64,000 bases of DNA, from assembly GCA_001603075.1 (NCBI GenBank), contig LVBB01000144.1, forward strand, positions 1 to 64,000, read 5' to 3'. Positions within the stretch are counted from its first letter, which is position 1. Every line of letters starts with the position of its first letter. Shown in pieces: positions 52,033-61,105 of this stretch. A program made the translations under genes and the position numbers. The notes beneath the pieces were generated by a model. That model saw only the letters and a program-made list of their open reading frames with translations. It did no database searches and was not told the DNA's origin. The DNA comes from Phycisphaerales bacterium Planc_01. GTDB taxonomy: Bacteria > Planctomycetota > Phycisphaerae > Sedimentisphaerales > Anaerobacaceae.

Positions 52033-52097
52033 GACGGCCTCGCCTGCTTTGCCGGGCGGCCGTCGCAGTCACCAACTCTCCGCTCCCCCGAGCGGAG
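52033..52097 (+). other. two tandem hairpins between the secreted and PEP-CTERM genes
   Basis: The first hairpin pairs GACGGCC (52033-52039) with GGCCGTC (52058-52064). The second is a perfect CTCCGCTC/GAGCGGAG stem with a CCCC loop (52078-52097). No T-run follows, so they could be mRNA processing or stability elements rather than terminators. Confidence 0.5.
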
Positions 52098-52143
52098 CAC
52101 ACTCGGATTATGACAGATTCTCACAACAAAAGGAGCAAGTACC

Positions 52144-52782
52144 ATGAAGAAACTCAGCATTGCACTCCTCGTGGCCGCCCTCGTGGCCCTCACCGCCGCA
52201 ACCGCTTCCGCCGATGTTTGGAGAGGCACTGAGTACGATTTCGTCGACCTGATCGACTACTGGACGCTGGATAGGCAACCAGCTGGGGCCACACAGGAGG
52301 GTCTTGAGATCGACAGTGTGCTGATCGGGCAGAATCTGCCCCTTAGCTACACGCACACCATCACGGGTTTTGCCATTCCCGAGGAGTACCTGGTTACAGC
52401 GGCATGGCTGGAACTCGACTTCACGAATGACACCACTGACGAGTCTCTCCGGATCCCCTTCACGAACATTTATCTCTATGACTTCCGTGAATACGTTCAA
52501 GTGGGCTTTGACGGCAACGTATGGCACGACCTCGGCGAGGTCGATGATGGCTTTTACCCCATGGACCTTGAGGTGATCGTCGGTGTTGACCTGCTCAACT
52601 TGGATGGGACGCTGAACGTCACCATCAATGTGAGCAATCCCGGGTGCACGGCAACGGCGTGGCTGGATCACTCGGTTCTTTACGGCAATGTATCGGTGGT
52701 TCCGGTTCCTGGTGCGGTTCTGCTGGGCGTTCTGGGTCTGAGCGCGGCGGGCATCAAGCTGCGGAAGAACCGGGCCGCCTAA
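52144..52782 (+). CDS. PEP-CTERM sorting-domain protein
   Basis: This is a 212-residue exported protein. The N-terminus KLSIALLVAALVALTAATASA is a signal peptide. The C-terminus has VPVPGAVLLGVLGLSAAGI followed by LRKNRAA, a PEP-CTERM-type signal with a Val-Pro variant of the PEP box, then a membrane helix and a basic tail. Such proteins are processed by exosortase and often end in extracellular polymer matrix. The body (residues 25-180) is beta-rich. A clear AAAGGAGC site precedes the ATG. No exosortase gene is in this window. Confidence 0.88.
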   Translation: MKKLSIALLVAALVALTAATASADVWRGTEYDFVDLIDYWTLDRQPAGATQEGLEIDSVLIGQNLPLSYTHTITGFAIPEEYLVTAAWLELDFTNDTTDESLRIPFTNIYLYDFREYVQVGFDGNVWHDLGEVDDGFYPMDLEVIVGVDLLNLDGTLNVTINVSNPGCTATAWLDHSVLYGNVSVVPVPGAVLLGVLGLSAAGIKLRKNRAA

Positions 52783-52848
52783 CGGCCATCCCCATTGGGG
52801 AATGAAGATCTCGTACTGCAACGACAGCCTCCGTTTGGGGATGCGGCT

Positions 52849-52948
52849 CGGTCCTCAGGCGGAGGCTGTTTGTGTTGGCTCGCATGGCGGATGGCCTGCC
52901 ACGTGCCACGAACAGCTCTGTCTGATGGCACGTGGCAGGGCATCGCGG
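52849..52948. repeat. palindromic repeat copy D, direct repeat of copy B
   Basis: A 100-bp segment nearly identical to 51098-51197. The palindrome 52890-52944 has a 19-bp stem with one mismatch and a 17-nt loop. B and D flank the secreted and PEP-CTERM genes in direct orientation. Confidence 0.85.
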
Positions 52949-53017
52949 GCGCGGGCGAGGGGAGCCGGGCCCGGACGGCCGCTTGACCACATCGCCCGCA
53001 TCTGATAAGATGATGAT

Positions 53018-53239
53018 ATGAAGATCGTCAGCGGCAAAGTGATTGCGGGCAGGGTTGTCGTCGAAGGCGAGCCTTTGCAGGAGGGTTGTACCGTTACGGT
53101 GCTCGCGCCGGAAGGGAATGAGACATTCGTGTTGGATTCACAGACCGAGGCCTCGCTGCTGGCGGCGATGGCCGAGGCCGACCACGGTGAGACGATCACC
53201 GGTGACGAACTCCTGCACGGACTGCGAGAGTCCGCTTGA
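53018..53239 (+). CDS. putative antitoxin of the ParE-type module
   Basis: This is a 73-residue protein beginning MKIVSGKVIAGRVVVEG. The acidic C-terminal half (AMAEADHGETITGDELLHGL) fits small antitoxins that wrap around a RelE/ParE toxin. It lies directly before the toxin gene and its stop overlaps the toxin's TTG start. No DNA-binding motif is obvious. Confidence 0.72.
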   Translation: MKIVSGKVIAGRVVVEGEPLQEGCTVTVLAPEGNETFVLDSQTEASLLAAMAEADHGETITGDELLHGLRESA

Positions 53240-53547
53240 GTCGGAGGCTTCCCATTCGGGTCGTCCGCACGGCGGCCGACCAGATCCTGGAGGCGTCTGC
53301 ATGGTGGAAGGCCAATCGCCCGAAGGCTCCAGAGGCGTTTCGTGAAGAAATCGTCCGAGCTTTCGAACTTGTCTGCGTTGAGCCTCACATTGGAGCAAGG
53401 GCCGAAAACGTCAAGCTCGCAGGTGTGCGCCGTATCCACCTCAGTCGCATTCGTTATCACCTCTACTATCGAGTGAAAACACCGCCAGGAATCGTCGCGA
53501 TACTCGCCTTCTGGCACGCCAGTCGCGGCACTGGACCTGCGTTGTAG
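53236..53547 (+). CDS. RelE/ParE family toxin
   Basis: This is a 103-residue toxin-fold protein: VRTAADQILEASAWWKANRP, EEIVRAFELVCVEPHIGARAENVKLAG, then RRIHLSRIRYHLYYRVK. The RYHLYYRV strand and the basic residues match the RelE/ParE family. TTG start at 53236 overlaps the antitoxin stop. Toxins of this family cleave mRNA or poison gyrase. The module lies between palindromic repeats D and E. Confidence 0.85.
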   Translation: MSRRLPIRVVRTAADQILEASAWWKANRPKAPEAFREEIVRAFELVCVEPHIGARAENVKLAGVRRIHLSRIRYHLYYRVKTPPGIVAILAFWHASRGTGPAL

Positions 53548-53668
53548 TATCGGCTACAAACGGCCAAGCCCTGCGGGCCTATGCAACTTCGCGCCGTGCA
53601 TGAGCCAATACAGGTATTCCTGGCAAGATAGACAAGAGCATGAAGATTGCGCCCCGGCTGGAGGGGAG

Positions 53669-53726
53669 CAGTGCCAGTGCCACCGCCAACAACAGGGGTG
53701 TCTGTTGGCACTTGGCACTGGCACTG
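53669..53726. repeat. palindromic repeat copy E
   Basis: Left arm 53669-53690 and right arm 53704-53726 form a long stem beginning CAGTGCCAGTGCCA. The 13-nt loop AACAGGGGTGTCT is nearly the same as in copy C. It lies after the toxin gene. Confidence 0.8.
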
Positions 53727-53799
53727 ACTCACCGTGTAGAGTCTGCACATATCCTGTCCTCCAGCGTCGCTTGGACCAGGGCCGATCCATGGATGTGAC

Positions 53800-53854
53800 G
53801 ATGCCCTGTCACGTGCCAACAACAGGGGTGTGTGATGGCACGTGGCAGGCCATC
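53800..53854. repeat. palindromic repeat copy F
   Basis: A 55-bp palindrome with 19-bp arms (two mismatches) and a 17-nt loop, arms as in B and D but loop with the ACAGGGGTGT core of C and E. It lies 74 nt after copy E and 176 nt before the sugar isomerase start. Confidence 0.8.
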
Positions 53855-54030
53855 GCGCTCTCGGGCGGCGGTGTTTTCGGTGGTGGGTTGCCTTGGCGGG
53901 CCGCCGGGGGTAGTATGGGGCCCGTATCGGCAGGGGCAAGGGGAGCCTGGCCCCTACGGGCATGTTACAGACGTTTCGGGTCGCTGGCGCGAAACAACGC
54001 AAATGGACGTAGATAAAAGGAGTGGTTGAG

Positions 54031-55158
54031 ATGGCGAAGAAGTCTTTACACAGCATATGCCGCTGGACGTTCAATCCGGGCAAGGGCGGGTTCGTGCCGG
54101 GGGATATGCGGCCGGAATGGGGGGCGGGGTTCGGCACGCCCGAGATGATCGAGCTGGTGGCCAAGCGGATCCGACCCCGCATGCCCAAGAACGTGCTGCT
54201 GGGCATCGAGATGCACTACGACGCCGAGGTGGACGACAAGAACGCCGCCGCCGTGGCCGATGCCTTGGTGAGCAACAAGTTGTACCTGGCGATGATCACG
54301 CCCGGCGCGCACTCGCACTTCGCCTACGGCGGCATCGCCTCGCTCGATCCCAAAGAGCGCAAGGCCGCCGAGGACCTGGGCACGCGAACGGTGGACCTGG
54401 CCTATGGGACGCTCAAGAAGGCATGGCACCCGGAGATCACGCCGGGCTTCGTCATCTGGAACGGCTCGTTCGGCTACGACATCGCCACCGTTGGCATCCA
54501 GCAGATGTACCAGAACCTCAAGGAGAGCGTCGCCGGCCTGTGCAAGTACGAGGCCAGGAAGGGCGGCCAGCTCTACATCGGCTTCGAGCCCAAGCCCAAC
54601 GAGGGACACCCGGCGATGCTCATCCCGACGGTGGCCAGCGCGCTGCTGTTCTGGTACAAGGTCGAGAAGGAGTTCGGCGTCAACATCGCCAAGAAGGGCG
54701 TCAACAAAGAATTCGGCCACTCCGAGATGATCGGCCTCGACCACGTCGCCGACACGGTCGAGGAGCTCGACAACGGCATGTGCGTGCACATGCACCTCAA
54801 CAGCCAGGGCTACAACGACGGGATCATCCTCGGCGGCCCGGGCAAGTACGACATCGACCACGGTGCCCGCATCAACGGGATGAACATCGCGATCGCCGGA
54901 CTGATCCAGGCGGCCGGCTACGAGCGATGGAAGGGTCACGACATGCAGACCCGCGCCTACGACAACACCGAGCAGGGCATCGACCGCGTGGTCCGCAGCG
55001 TGCTGAGCTGGGAGGCCTGCGAGCAGGCGGCCCGCAAGCTCAACACCAAGGCGCTGCTCAAGGCCCTGGCCCAGCGGGAGACCGCCAAGGCCGAGGACAT
55101 GATGCGCGCCGCGCTGGTGATGGCGCAGAACGCCTTCGATGAAATGTATAAAGCATAG
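54031..55158 (+). CDS. xylose-isomerase-like sugar isomerase
   Basis: This is a 375-residue TIM-barrel protein. GFEPKPNEGHPAML resembles the xylose isomerase EPKPxEP region, and FGHSEMIGLDHVADTV and MHLNSQGYNDGI supply likely metal ligands. It lacks the xylose isomerase VFWGGREG motif, so the substrate is probably another sugar. The start ATG at 54031 follows AAGGAG at 8 nt. Strongly conserved ending (DIDHGARINGMNIAIAGLI). It fits sugar-acid or deoxysugar metabolism. Confidence 0.83.
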   Translation: MAKKSLHSICRWTFNPGKGGFVPGDMRPEWGAGFGTPEMIELVAKRIRPRMPKNVLLGIEMHYDAEVDDKNAAAVADALVSNKLYLAMITPGAHSHFAYGGIASLDPKERKAAEDLGTRTVDLAYGTLKKAWHPEITPGFVIWNGSFGYDIATVGIQQMYQNLKESVAGLCKYEARKGGQLYIGFEPKPNEGHPAMLIPTVASALLFWYKVEKEFGVNIAKKGVNKEFGHSEMIGLDHVADTVEELDNGMCVHMHLNSQGYNDGIILGGPGKYDIDHGARINGMNIAIAGLIQAAGYERWKGHDMQTRAYDNTEQGIDRVVRSVLSWEACEQAARKLNTKALLKALAQRETAKAEDMMRAALVMAQNAFDEMYKA

Positions 55159-55263
55159 GCATCGCCGGAGTCGCAAACGGAAGTGTCACGATCTCGTGGC
55201 CGCCGGAAGACAGGATCAACCGTTCCGACCTTCCGGCGGCCACGTTGCGGTCAGGGAGAGCGC

Positions 55264-56403
55264 ATGGCGAAATCCCGTCTGCTGTTCGTAGACAATCTCC
55301 GCACCCTGATGATCGTGCTGGTGATCCTGGTGCACCTGTCCATCACCTACGGCGGCGTCGGAGGATGGTACTACTACGAGAGGCCGACGACCGAGCCGTC
55401 TTTCATCATCCTGGCCTTCTTCAACGCCGTGTGTCAGTCCTTCTTTATGGGTCTTCTCTTCCTTCTCTCGGCCTATCTGGCGGTCGGCTCGTACGACCGC
55501 AAAGGCCCCAGGCTCTTTCTGCGCGACCGCTTGCTGCGGCTCGGCGTTCCGCTGCTGGTTTTCGAGTTCGTCATTCATCCGTTTCAGCTCTATCCGCTGA
55601 TCCGGGCCGGCGCGCTCCACATCGAGGGCTCGTTCGGCGATCTGCTTGCTCGCTACTACCGCTCGTTCCACATCGGCAGCGGCCCTCTCTGGTTCGTCGA
55701 GACGCTGTTGATCTTTGCGCTGGTGTACACCGCCATTCGCGTGCTCGTCCCACGAAAGCCCAGGCCTGATGCGAATCTGCTGGCTCCACCTCGGACGTGG
55801 GTCATCCTGGCCTTCGCCCTGGTGCTGGGTATCCTCACCTTCGTGATCCGTCTGTGGTTTCCCTTTGGCTGGGCCTTCGGTCCGCTCAACCTCCAGTTGT
55901 GCTTCTTCGTTCAGTATATCGCGATGCTTGTCGTCGGCGTTGTCGCGTATCGCAACGATTGGCTGGTGCGCGTGCCCAAGGCGACCGGAAGGCTGGCGCT
56001 GGGCCTGGCCGTATTCCTGATCGCAGTGGTGTTCCCGGTGATGTTCATCCTGGGTGGAGCCGCCAAGGGCAACGAGGTGGTGTTCTTCGGCGGATGGCAC
56101 TGGCAGGCCTTCGCCTACGCGACGTGGGAGCAGTTCACCTGCGTCGCCATGATCACCGCCCTCACAGTGCTCTTTCGCGAGCGTTTCAACCGCCAGGGCC
56201 GGCTCGCGCGAGAAGCGTCAGCCAGCAGCTACGCGACCTACATCATCCATGCCCCGGTCATCATCCTCGGCGCGCTGGCGGTCCGACATATCACGATATA
56301 TCCTCTTTTGAAGTTCGTCCTCGTCTCGTTGGTATTGGTTCCGCTGTGTTTCGCGCTGGCGGCCGGCATCCGCCGCCTCCCCGGCGCCCGCCGCATCGTG
56401 TGA
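55264..56403 (+). CDS. acyltransferase 3 family membrane protein
   Basis: This is a 379-residue protein with about ten membrane helices. It starts LLFVDNLRTLMIVLVILVHL, where the R/H pair (NLRTL...HLS) is the acyltransferase 3 signature. It modifies extracellular polysaccharides or glucans with acetyl or succinyl groups in related systems. The start is ATG 55264 with GGGAGA upstream; a longer frame begins at 55183 but without a clear site. It lies 105 nt after the sugar isomerase gene. Confidence 0.87.
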   Translation: MAKSRLLFVDNLRTLMIVLVILVHLSITYGGVGGWYYYERPTTEPSFIILAFFNAVCQSFFMGLLFLLSAYLAVGSYDRKGPRLFLRDRLLRLGVPLLVFEFVIHPFQLYPLIRAGALHIEGSFGDLLARYYRSFHIGSGPLWFVETLLIFALVYTAIRVLVPRKPRPDANLLAPPRTWVILAFALVLGILTFVIRLWFPFGWAFGPLNLQLCFFVQYIAMLVVGVVAYRNDWLVRVPKATGRLALGLAVFLIAVVFPVMFILGGAAKGNEVVFFGGWHWQAFAYATWEQFTCVAMITALTVLFRERFNRQGRLAREASASSYATYIIHAPVIILGALAVRHITIYPLLKFVLVSLVLVPLCFALAAGIRRLPGARRIV

Positions 56404-56602
56404 TTCGCGTCAGAGAATCAGCACGGCATCGACTCCGGTGAACGCCGCGACCAGCGCCGATCGATGGCCAAAACCCAGAAGATGGACGTTGACAGACACG
56501 TCCTCTTCAGCCATAGTAGTCTCCAGGGATACATTTCTGACCGAGGTGCGACAAACGAGAGTGCGGCTCGCCGTGAAGAGGGCCGATGTGGTGAGGGCGA
56601 AG

Positions 56603-57139
56603 ATGAGCGAGAACACTACAGAACTTGACAAGAAGAACAGGTTTGCATGGAAGGCGTTGCTTGCGGGCGTCCTACTTGGTGTGCTGGTCAGTCTTTTGGT
56701 TCTGGTCATTCTTGCCTTCAAGTACGGCCCGCGAAGTGAAAACATTACGGTGGATCTGTATTCCGGGCATGTCATAACACACCGGTCCTTTCTCTGGAAA
56801 CGTTCCCATATCCACCAACCGAAGCCCGTCTATGTCCAGTGGGCCATCGAGCATCAGGATCCGGTAAGAAGCTGGTATCTTCCTTGTGCCGGCACGGGGC
56901 AAGGATGGTTTGAACCAGGGATTTCAGTCGATTTCACCACGCGGGTGTACGTCTATCAGATCCACTCCCTGAAGATCCCGGAAGAAGAGAAGGTCAAGCT
57001 GCTGCATCAGTACCACGAGGAGTTGGACGCCCTGAGATTGAAGGACCAGGAGTTAGGCCAATCACGTCGTTTCATGGAACGCTTCTACGAAGACTGGGAG
57101 CAGAAGCTGAAGGACCTGGAGACACAAGAGGCCCAATAG
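56603..57139 (+). CDS. membrane protein of unknown function
   Basis: This is a 178-residue protein starting MSENTTELDKKNRF. A membrane helix spans about residues 16-38 (LLAGVLLGVLVSLLVLVIL). The C-terminal 50 residues are charged and predicted coiled coil (EEEKVKLLHQYHEELDALRL). A longer frame from 56438 reads through non-coding sequence. It converges on queA. Function unknown. Confidence 0.65.
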   Translation: MSENTTELDKKNRFAWKALLAGVLLGVLVSLLVLVILAFKYGPRSENITVDLYSGHVITHRSFLWKRSHIHQPKPVYVQWAIEHQDPVRSWYLPCAGTGQGWFEPGISVDFTTRVYVYQIHSLKIPEEEKVKLLHQYHEELDALRLKDQELGQSRRFMERFYEDWEQKLKDLETQEAQ

Positions 57140-57162
57140 CATCCCGACTGCCTCAAGCAACT

Positions 57163-58269
57163 CTACAGGATGAGCATGGCGTCGCCGTAGGAGTAGAAGC
57201 GGTATCGCTGCTCGACCGCGTGGCGATAGGCGGCCAGCGTGCGGTCGAGTCCCGCGAACGCCGCGACCAGGGCCAGCAGCGTGCTGCGGGGCAGGTGGAA
57301 GTTGGTGATCATGGCATCGACGATCTTGAATTCATAGCCCGGCGTGATGAACAGGTTCGTTGTCCCTGTGCCCGCCACCACGCGGGGGCCGGAGGCGACG
57401 GTCTCCAACACCCGCGTCGCGGTCGTTCCCACGGCAACGATGCGCCCGCCCGCCTGCCTGGCGGCGTTGATCGCGCGGACGTTTGCCGCGTCTACCTCGT
57501 ACCACTCGCTATGGATCTCGTGGTGCTCAAGGTCTTCGGCCGTCACCGGCTTGAACGTGCCGGTCCCGACGTGGAGCGTCACCCAGGCCAGATGCACGCC
57601 CTGCTGCTGCAACTGGGCCAGCAGGGGCTCGGTGAAATGCAGACCGGCCGTAGGCGCCGCCACCGCGCCGGGCGTGCGGGCGTAAACCGTCTGATACCGA
57701 TGCCGGTCTTCGGTCGCCTGCTCGATATCGCCATCGCGGCGAATGTACGGCGGCAATGGCGGAAATCCGACTTCCTCCAGAATCTCCTCGGCGCTTCGGT
57801 CGGAGTCAATCCTGAGGAGGCAGACCCCATCGGGCCGCTTCTCGACCAGTTCGGCTTCGTAGGGTGTGCCGCGGGCGGACTGCACACCACCTTCTTCCTC
57901 CGCCGAGAGATGGTGGGCGAGGCCCACCCTACGGGAACGGTTGAGGATGCGGATGCGTTCGCCCGGCCGGACTTTGCGGGCGCCTTTGAGCATGACCTCC
58001 CACACGCCCGCCTGCTCGGCAAGGAACAGGCCTTCCATCGACGCCCCGGTCTTTCGTTCGGCGAAGAAGCGGGCGGGCAGGACCTTGGTGTCGTTCAGGA
58101 CGAGACAGTCTCCGGCGCGCAGGAATTGCAGGATGTCGGCGAAGCGGCAGTCCTTCAGGTCTTGTCCCGAGCGGTCCAGGACGAGTAGCCGGGACTCGCT
58201 TCGCGACGGCGCCGGCGTCTGGGCGATCAGCTCCGGCTCAAGCTCATAATCGAACAGCGATGTCTTCAT
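57163..58269 (-). CDS. queA: tRNA preQ1(34) S-adenosylmethionine ribosyltransferase-isomerase
   Basis: This is a 368-residue QueA that turns preQ1-tRNA into epoxyqueuosine-tRNA using SAM. Motifs: LFDYELEPELIAQTPAPSR, LVLNDTKVLPARF, GAVAAPTAGLHFTEPLL, HVGTGTFKPV and MITNFHLPRSTLLALV. Around residues 113-137 there is an extra segment RRVGLAHHLSAEEEGGVQSA that relatives usually lack; it is encoded by a palindromic repeat at 57858-57933. The insertion keeps the frame. The Fe-S genes at 27.3 kb are related to the next enzyme, QueG. Confidence 0.94.
   Translation of the reverse strand: MKTSLFDYELEPELIAQTPAPSRSESRLLVLDRSGQDLKDCRFADILQFLRAGDCLVLNDTKVLPARFFAERKTGASMEGLFLAEQAGVWEVMLKGARKVRPGERIRILNRSRRVGLAHHLSAEEEGGVQSARGTPYEAELVEKRPDGVCLLRIDSDRSAEEILEEVGFPPLPPYIRRDGDIEQATEDRHRYQTVYARTPGAVAAPTAGLHFTEPLLAQLQQQGVHLAWVTLHVGTGTFKPVTAEDLEHHEIHSEWYEVDAANVRAINAARQAGGRIVAVGTTATRVLETVASGPRVVAGTGTTNLFITPGYEFKIVDAMITNFHLPRSTLLALVAAFAGLDRTLAAYRHAVEQRYRFYSYGDAMLIL
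57858..57933. repeat. 76-bp palindromic repeat inside queA
   Basis: Outer arms CGTAGGGTG (57858-57866) and CACCCTACG (57925-57933). Inside are two hairpins, GGTGTGC (57863-57869) with GCACACC (57882-57888), and GGTGGGC (57912-57918) with GCCCACC (57922-57928). On the coding strand it adds about 25 residues in frame. The GTAGGGTG...CACCCTAC form resembles dispersed repeats in other genomes. Confidence 0.8.
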
Positions 58270-58393
58270 CGACGTATGTTATCAGACGTGGCTGCAAGCG
58301 CACGAGTTTTTTTCCGCCGCTTGTCGGGCGGATTGGCGGGTTGTGATCGTGTCCCGTGATTTGCGGGCAAAGTGGCCCGCCCGGCTGGGCGAT

Positions 58394-58663
58394 ATGACTG
58401 CGTCAGGGCGTCCACCGCAGGCGGATGCAGAAACGGCAACCACAAGAATCGCAAAGGTCACGACTGTGTATTCACAAGGACGCTTCGAGCAGGTTTCCAC
58501 ATCGATCGCCGTGCTGGGCCGCAGCGAGCTCAAGAGCCGGATCAAGAACTTCCGCGGGCGATTCAAACTCGACTTCACCGACGACTATCTCGACGCGATC
58601 GACACCGACCGGCTCCGTCACATCCTCCTGGCCGCCCTGATCACCGCCAAGAGCCACCACTGA
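58394..58663 (+). CDS. small conserved-looking protein
   Basis: This is an 89-residue protein in a longer open frame from 58343. The C-terminal 50 residues (ELKSRIKNFRGRFKLDFTDD and LRHILLAALITAKS) are basic then acidic and look well structured. The exact start is uncertain, since GTG codons also occur. It lies divergent from queA. Function unknown. Confidence 0.55.
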   Translation: MTASGRPPQADAETATTRIAKVTTVYSQGRFEQVSTSIAVLGRSELKSRIKNFRGRFKLDFTDDYLDAIDTDRLRHILLAALITAKSHH

Positions 58664-58819
58664 CAGGCCGGTACGGCGCAGTTCACACTCCATCCTCCAC
58701 ACCAGCCGCGAGCGTAGCTGACCCAGGCGTCAGTCTACCCTCTGGAAGTTCATCGCCATTCTGATATGCTCTGGCCAAACGAGTAAGCGCGTTGTGGTCG
58801 TGTAATTCGGGAGGTCGGT

Positions 58820-61093
58820 ATGACAGATCGTTCGCGATGGCTCTTGTTCGTGTTTCTGGGATGGTCGCTGCTCGCCACTGCCTCTGCGGAGCGGGTTTCG
58901 TGGGAGCCGGTGGGTCTGTCGGGCGGAGGGGGCATGTTCTCGCCGGCGATCTCGCCGGTTGACCCCAACCTGATGATGCTCAATTGCGATATGGGCGCGG
59001 CTTACATCTCCGAGGATGGCGGGCACCACTGGCGGATGATCCACCACGCGCAGTTGCGCAGCGACACACGTTGCCGGCCCGCGTTTCATCCGCACAATGC
59101 CGACGTGATCTACGCCTCGTCGGGTGGTCGGCTGCGAATCAGCCGGGACCGGGGCCGGACGTTCTCGCCCATCGGCGACCTGGCCGACTCGCTGTACGGC
59201 GAGATTGCTGTCGATCCATCGGAGCCGCTCGTCATGCTCGCAGGCACGCGCAACGGCCGATGCCAAATCACGCGCGACGCCGGGCTGACGTGGACGCCGT
59301 GCGCCGGGCCCGAGGGACAGGTGCTCGGCTTCCATTTCGACCGCACGAGCGGGGGTCGCATCCTGTTTGCCGCGACGGACAAGGGGATCTGGCGATCTGA
59401 CGACCGGGGCCAAACCTGGGTGAGAAAGACCCACGGTCTGCCTTCGACAAATATTCAGGGCTTTGCCGGCGGGTCGAACGAGGCCGGCGGCCGCATCATT
59501 CTCTATTGCACCGTCCCCAGCAAGGACGAAGGCGGCGCCTTTGCCGGCGGTGTCTACCGCTCGACGGACCGGGGCGAGACCTGGCAGTCGGCCATGGGCG
59601 ACGGCATCAACACCGGAACGAAGCAGGTCGATCAGTATGCCCATGGTCCCATCGCGCAGTATCGACTGGTCCTGACGACCGACGCCGATCCGCACACCGT
59701 GTATGCGTTGAACACCAGCACGGGGTTTCACCCGCCTCACCACGAGACGGTGTACCGCAGCGACGACGCCGGACGCACCTGGCGGGCCACCTACTTCCAG
59801 GACCCGCGATTCGAGCGATACAACGTCGCTCCCAATTATGTCACCGTCTCGGCGGGCCAGTCGCTCAAGGGCGGCGACACGCCGTTCGGAGCGGCCATCT
59901 GCAACAGCGACCCGAATCGTCTGATCCTGGTGTGGAGCCAGTCCTACATCACGCACGACGGCGGCGAGTGGTGGTTCAACGGCGACACCTACGTCGCGCC
60001 CGGCCACGAGGCCGAGCCCGGCTGCGCCTGGGCCTGCACGGGCCTGGTCGTCACCACAACGTGGCATTACTATATCGATCCGTTCGAGGCGAACCGTCAC
60101 TATATCGCCTACACGGATATCGGTATGGCCCGCTCGCTCGACGCGGGCAAGACCTGGATCTGGTGGGACAGGAACACCTGGGCCCCGTGGCGAAACACCT
60201 GCTACGAGATCGCGTTCGACCCGGACGTGCCGGGCAGGATGTGGGGGGCGTTCTCCGACGTACACGACATCCCCAACGACAACATCATCTCCGAGCGGCA
60301 CGGCCACAAGCGGCCTGGCGGCGTGTGCGTCTCGCGCGACTTCGGCGTTTCGTGGCAGGCGGAGGCGCAGGGCATTGGGCCCAGACCCGTCACGTCGATC
60401 GTGCTCGATCCGAAGAGCCCCAAGGGCCGGCGTACGCTCTACGCCGGCGTGTTCGATGAGGGCGTCTACAAGTCCATCGATGACGGCAGGACGTGGACGC
60501 TCAAGAAGAACGGGCTGGGCGATCCGAAGAATATGCGGGTCAGCCGCGTGATGCTTCACGCGGACGGCACGCTCTTTGCGATGGTCTGCGCCAAGCGGCC
60601 CGCCCAGGGCCAGCCCCTGATGAGCGAAGGCGTGGGGCTGTACCGATCCAGCGACGGCGCTGAAACCTGGGAGAAAGTCAACCCGCCGAAGGCGGGCCTG
60701 TTCCTGTACCCCAAGGACTTTTCCGTTCATCCGGCCGACAGCAACGTGATTCTCGTCGGCATCTGTGATGCAAATTGGGATGACCGGTCGGGCGGCCTGT
60801 ACCGCACCGACGACGGCGGACGCTCGTGGCGACGGATCGGCCGCCAGGGCCGGCAGACCTTCGGCGGATACTTCCACCCCCGGCGCAACGGATGGGTCTA
60901 CATGACGCTCACCGAAGGGGCGCCCGACGCCGGCTTGTGGCTCTCGCGAGACGATGGGCAGACGTGGCAGGCGTTCGACGAGCTGCCCTTCTCGAACGTG
61001 CAGCGCCTGACATTCGACCCATCCGACGACGGCGTGATGTACGTCACCACCTTCGGCGGCAGCGTCTGGCGCGGGCCGGTCGCACCGCAGTAG
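58820..61093 (+). CDS. exported BNR/Asp-box repeat protein (sialidase-like beta propeller)
   Basis: This is a 757-residue protein with an N-terminal signal peptide (LLFVFLGWSLLATASA). About twelve Asp boxes (S/T-x-D-x-G-x-T-W) are visible, for example YISEDGGHHW, WRSDDRGQTW, YRSTDRGETW, YKSIDDGRTW and WLSRDDGQTW. This gives a large beta-propeller as in GH74 xyloglucanases, sialidases and VPS10-like proteins. No catalytic residues can be assigned. A strong GGGAGG precedes the ATG. It converges on an exported esterase gene, which suggests polysaccharide breakdown. Confidence 0.88.
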   Translation: MTDRSRWLLFVFLGWSLLATASAERVSWEPVGLSGGGGMFSPAISPVDPNLMMLNCDMGAAYISEDGGHHWRMIHHAQLRSDTRCRPAFHPHNADVIYASSGGRLRISRDRGRTFSPIGDLADSLYGEIAVDPSEPLVMLAGTRNGRCQITRDAGLTWTPCAGPEGQVLGFHFDRTSGGRILFAATDKGIWRSDDRGQTWVRKTHGLPSTNIQGFAGGSNEAGGRIILYCTVPSKDEGGAFAGGVYRSTDRGETWQSAMGDGINTGTKQVDQYAHGPIAQYRLVLTTDADPHTVYALNTSTGFHPPHHETVYRSDDAGRTWRATYFQDPRFERYNVAPNYVTVSAGQSLKGGDTPFGAAICNSDPNRLILVWSQSYITHDGGEWWFNGDTYVAPGHEAEPGCAWACTGLVVTTTWHYYIDPFEANRHYIAYTDIGMARSLDAGKTWIWWDRNTWAPWRNTCYEIAFDPDVPGRMWGAFSDVHDIPNDNIISERHGHKRPGGVCVSRDFGVSWQAEAQGIGPRPVTSIVLDPKSPKGRRTLYAGVFDEGVYKSIDDGRTWTLKKNGLGDPKNMRVSRVMLHADGTLFAMVCAKRPAQGQPLMSEGVGLYRSSDGAETWEKVNPPKAGLFLYPKDFSVHPADSNVILVGICDANWDDRSGGLYRTDDGGRSWRRIGRQGRQTFGGYFHPRRNGWVYMTLTEGAPDAGLWLSRDDGQTWQAFDELPFSNVQRLTFDPSDDGVMYVTTFGGSVWRGPVAPQ

Positions 61094-61105
61094 ACCGAGC
61101 GTCGC

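Noticed and set aside
51098-53854. Palindromic repeats as a CRISPR array
   Set aside because: Copies are palindromic, unevenly spaced, in two orientations over the 48-54 kb region, and separated by genes; no cas genes are nearby.
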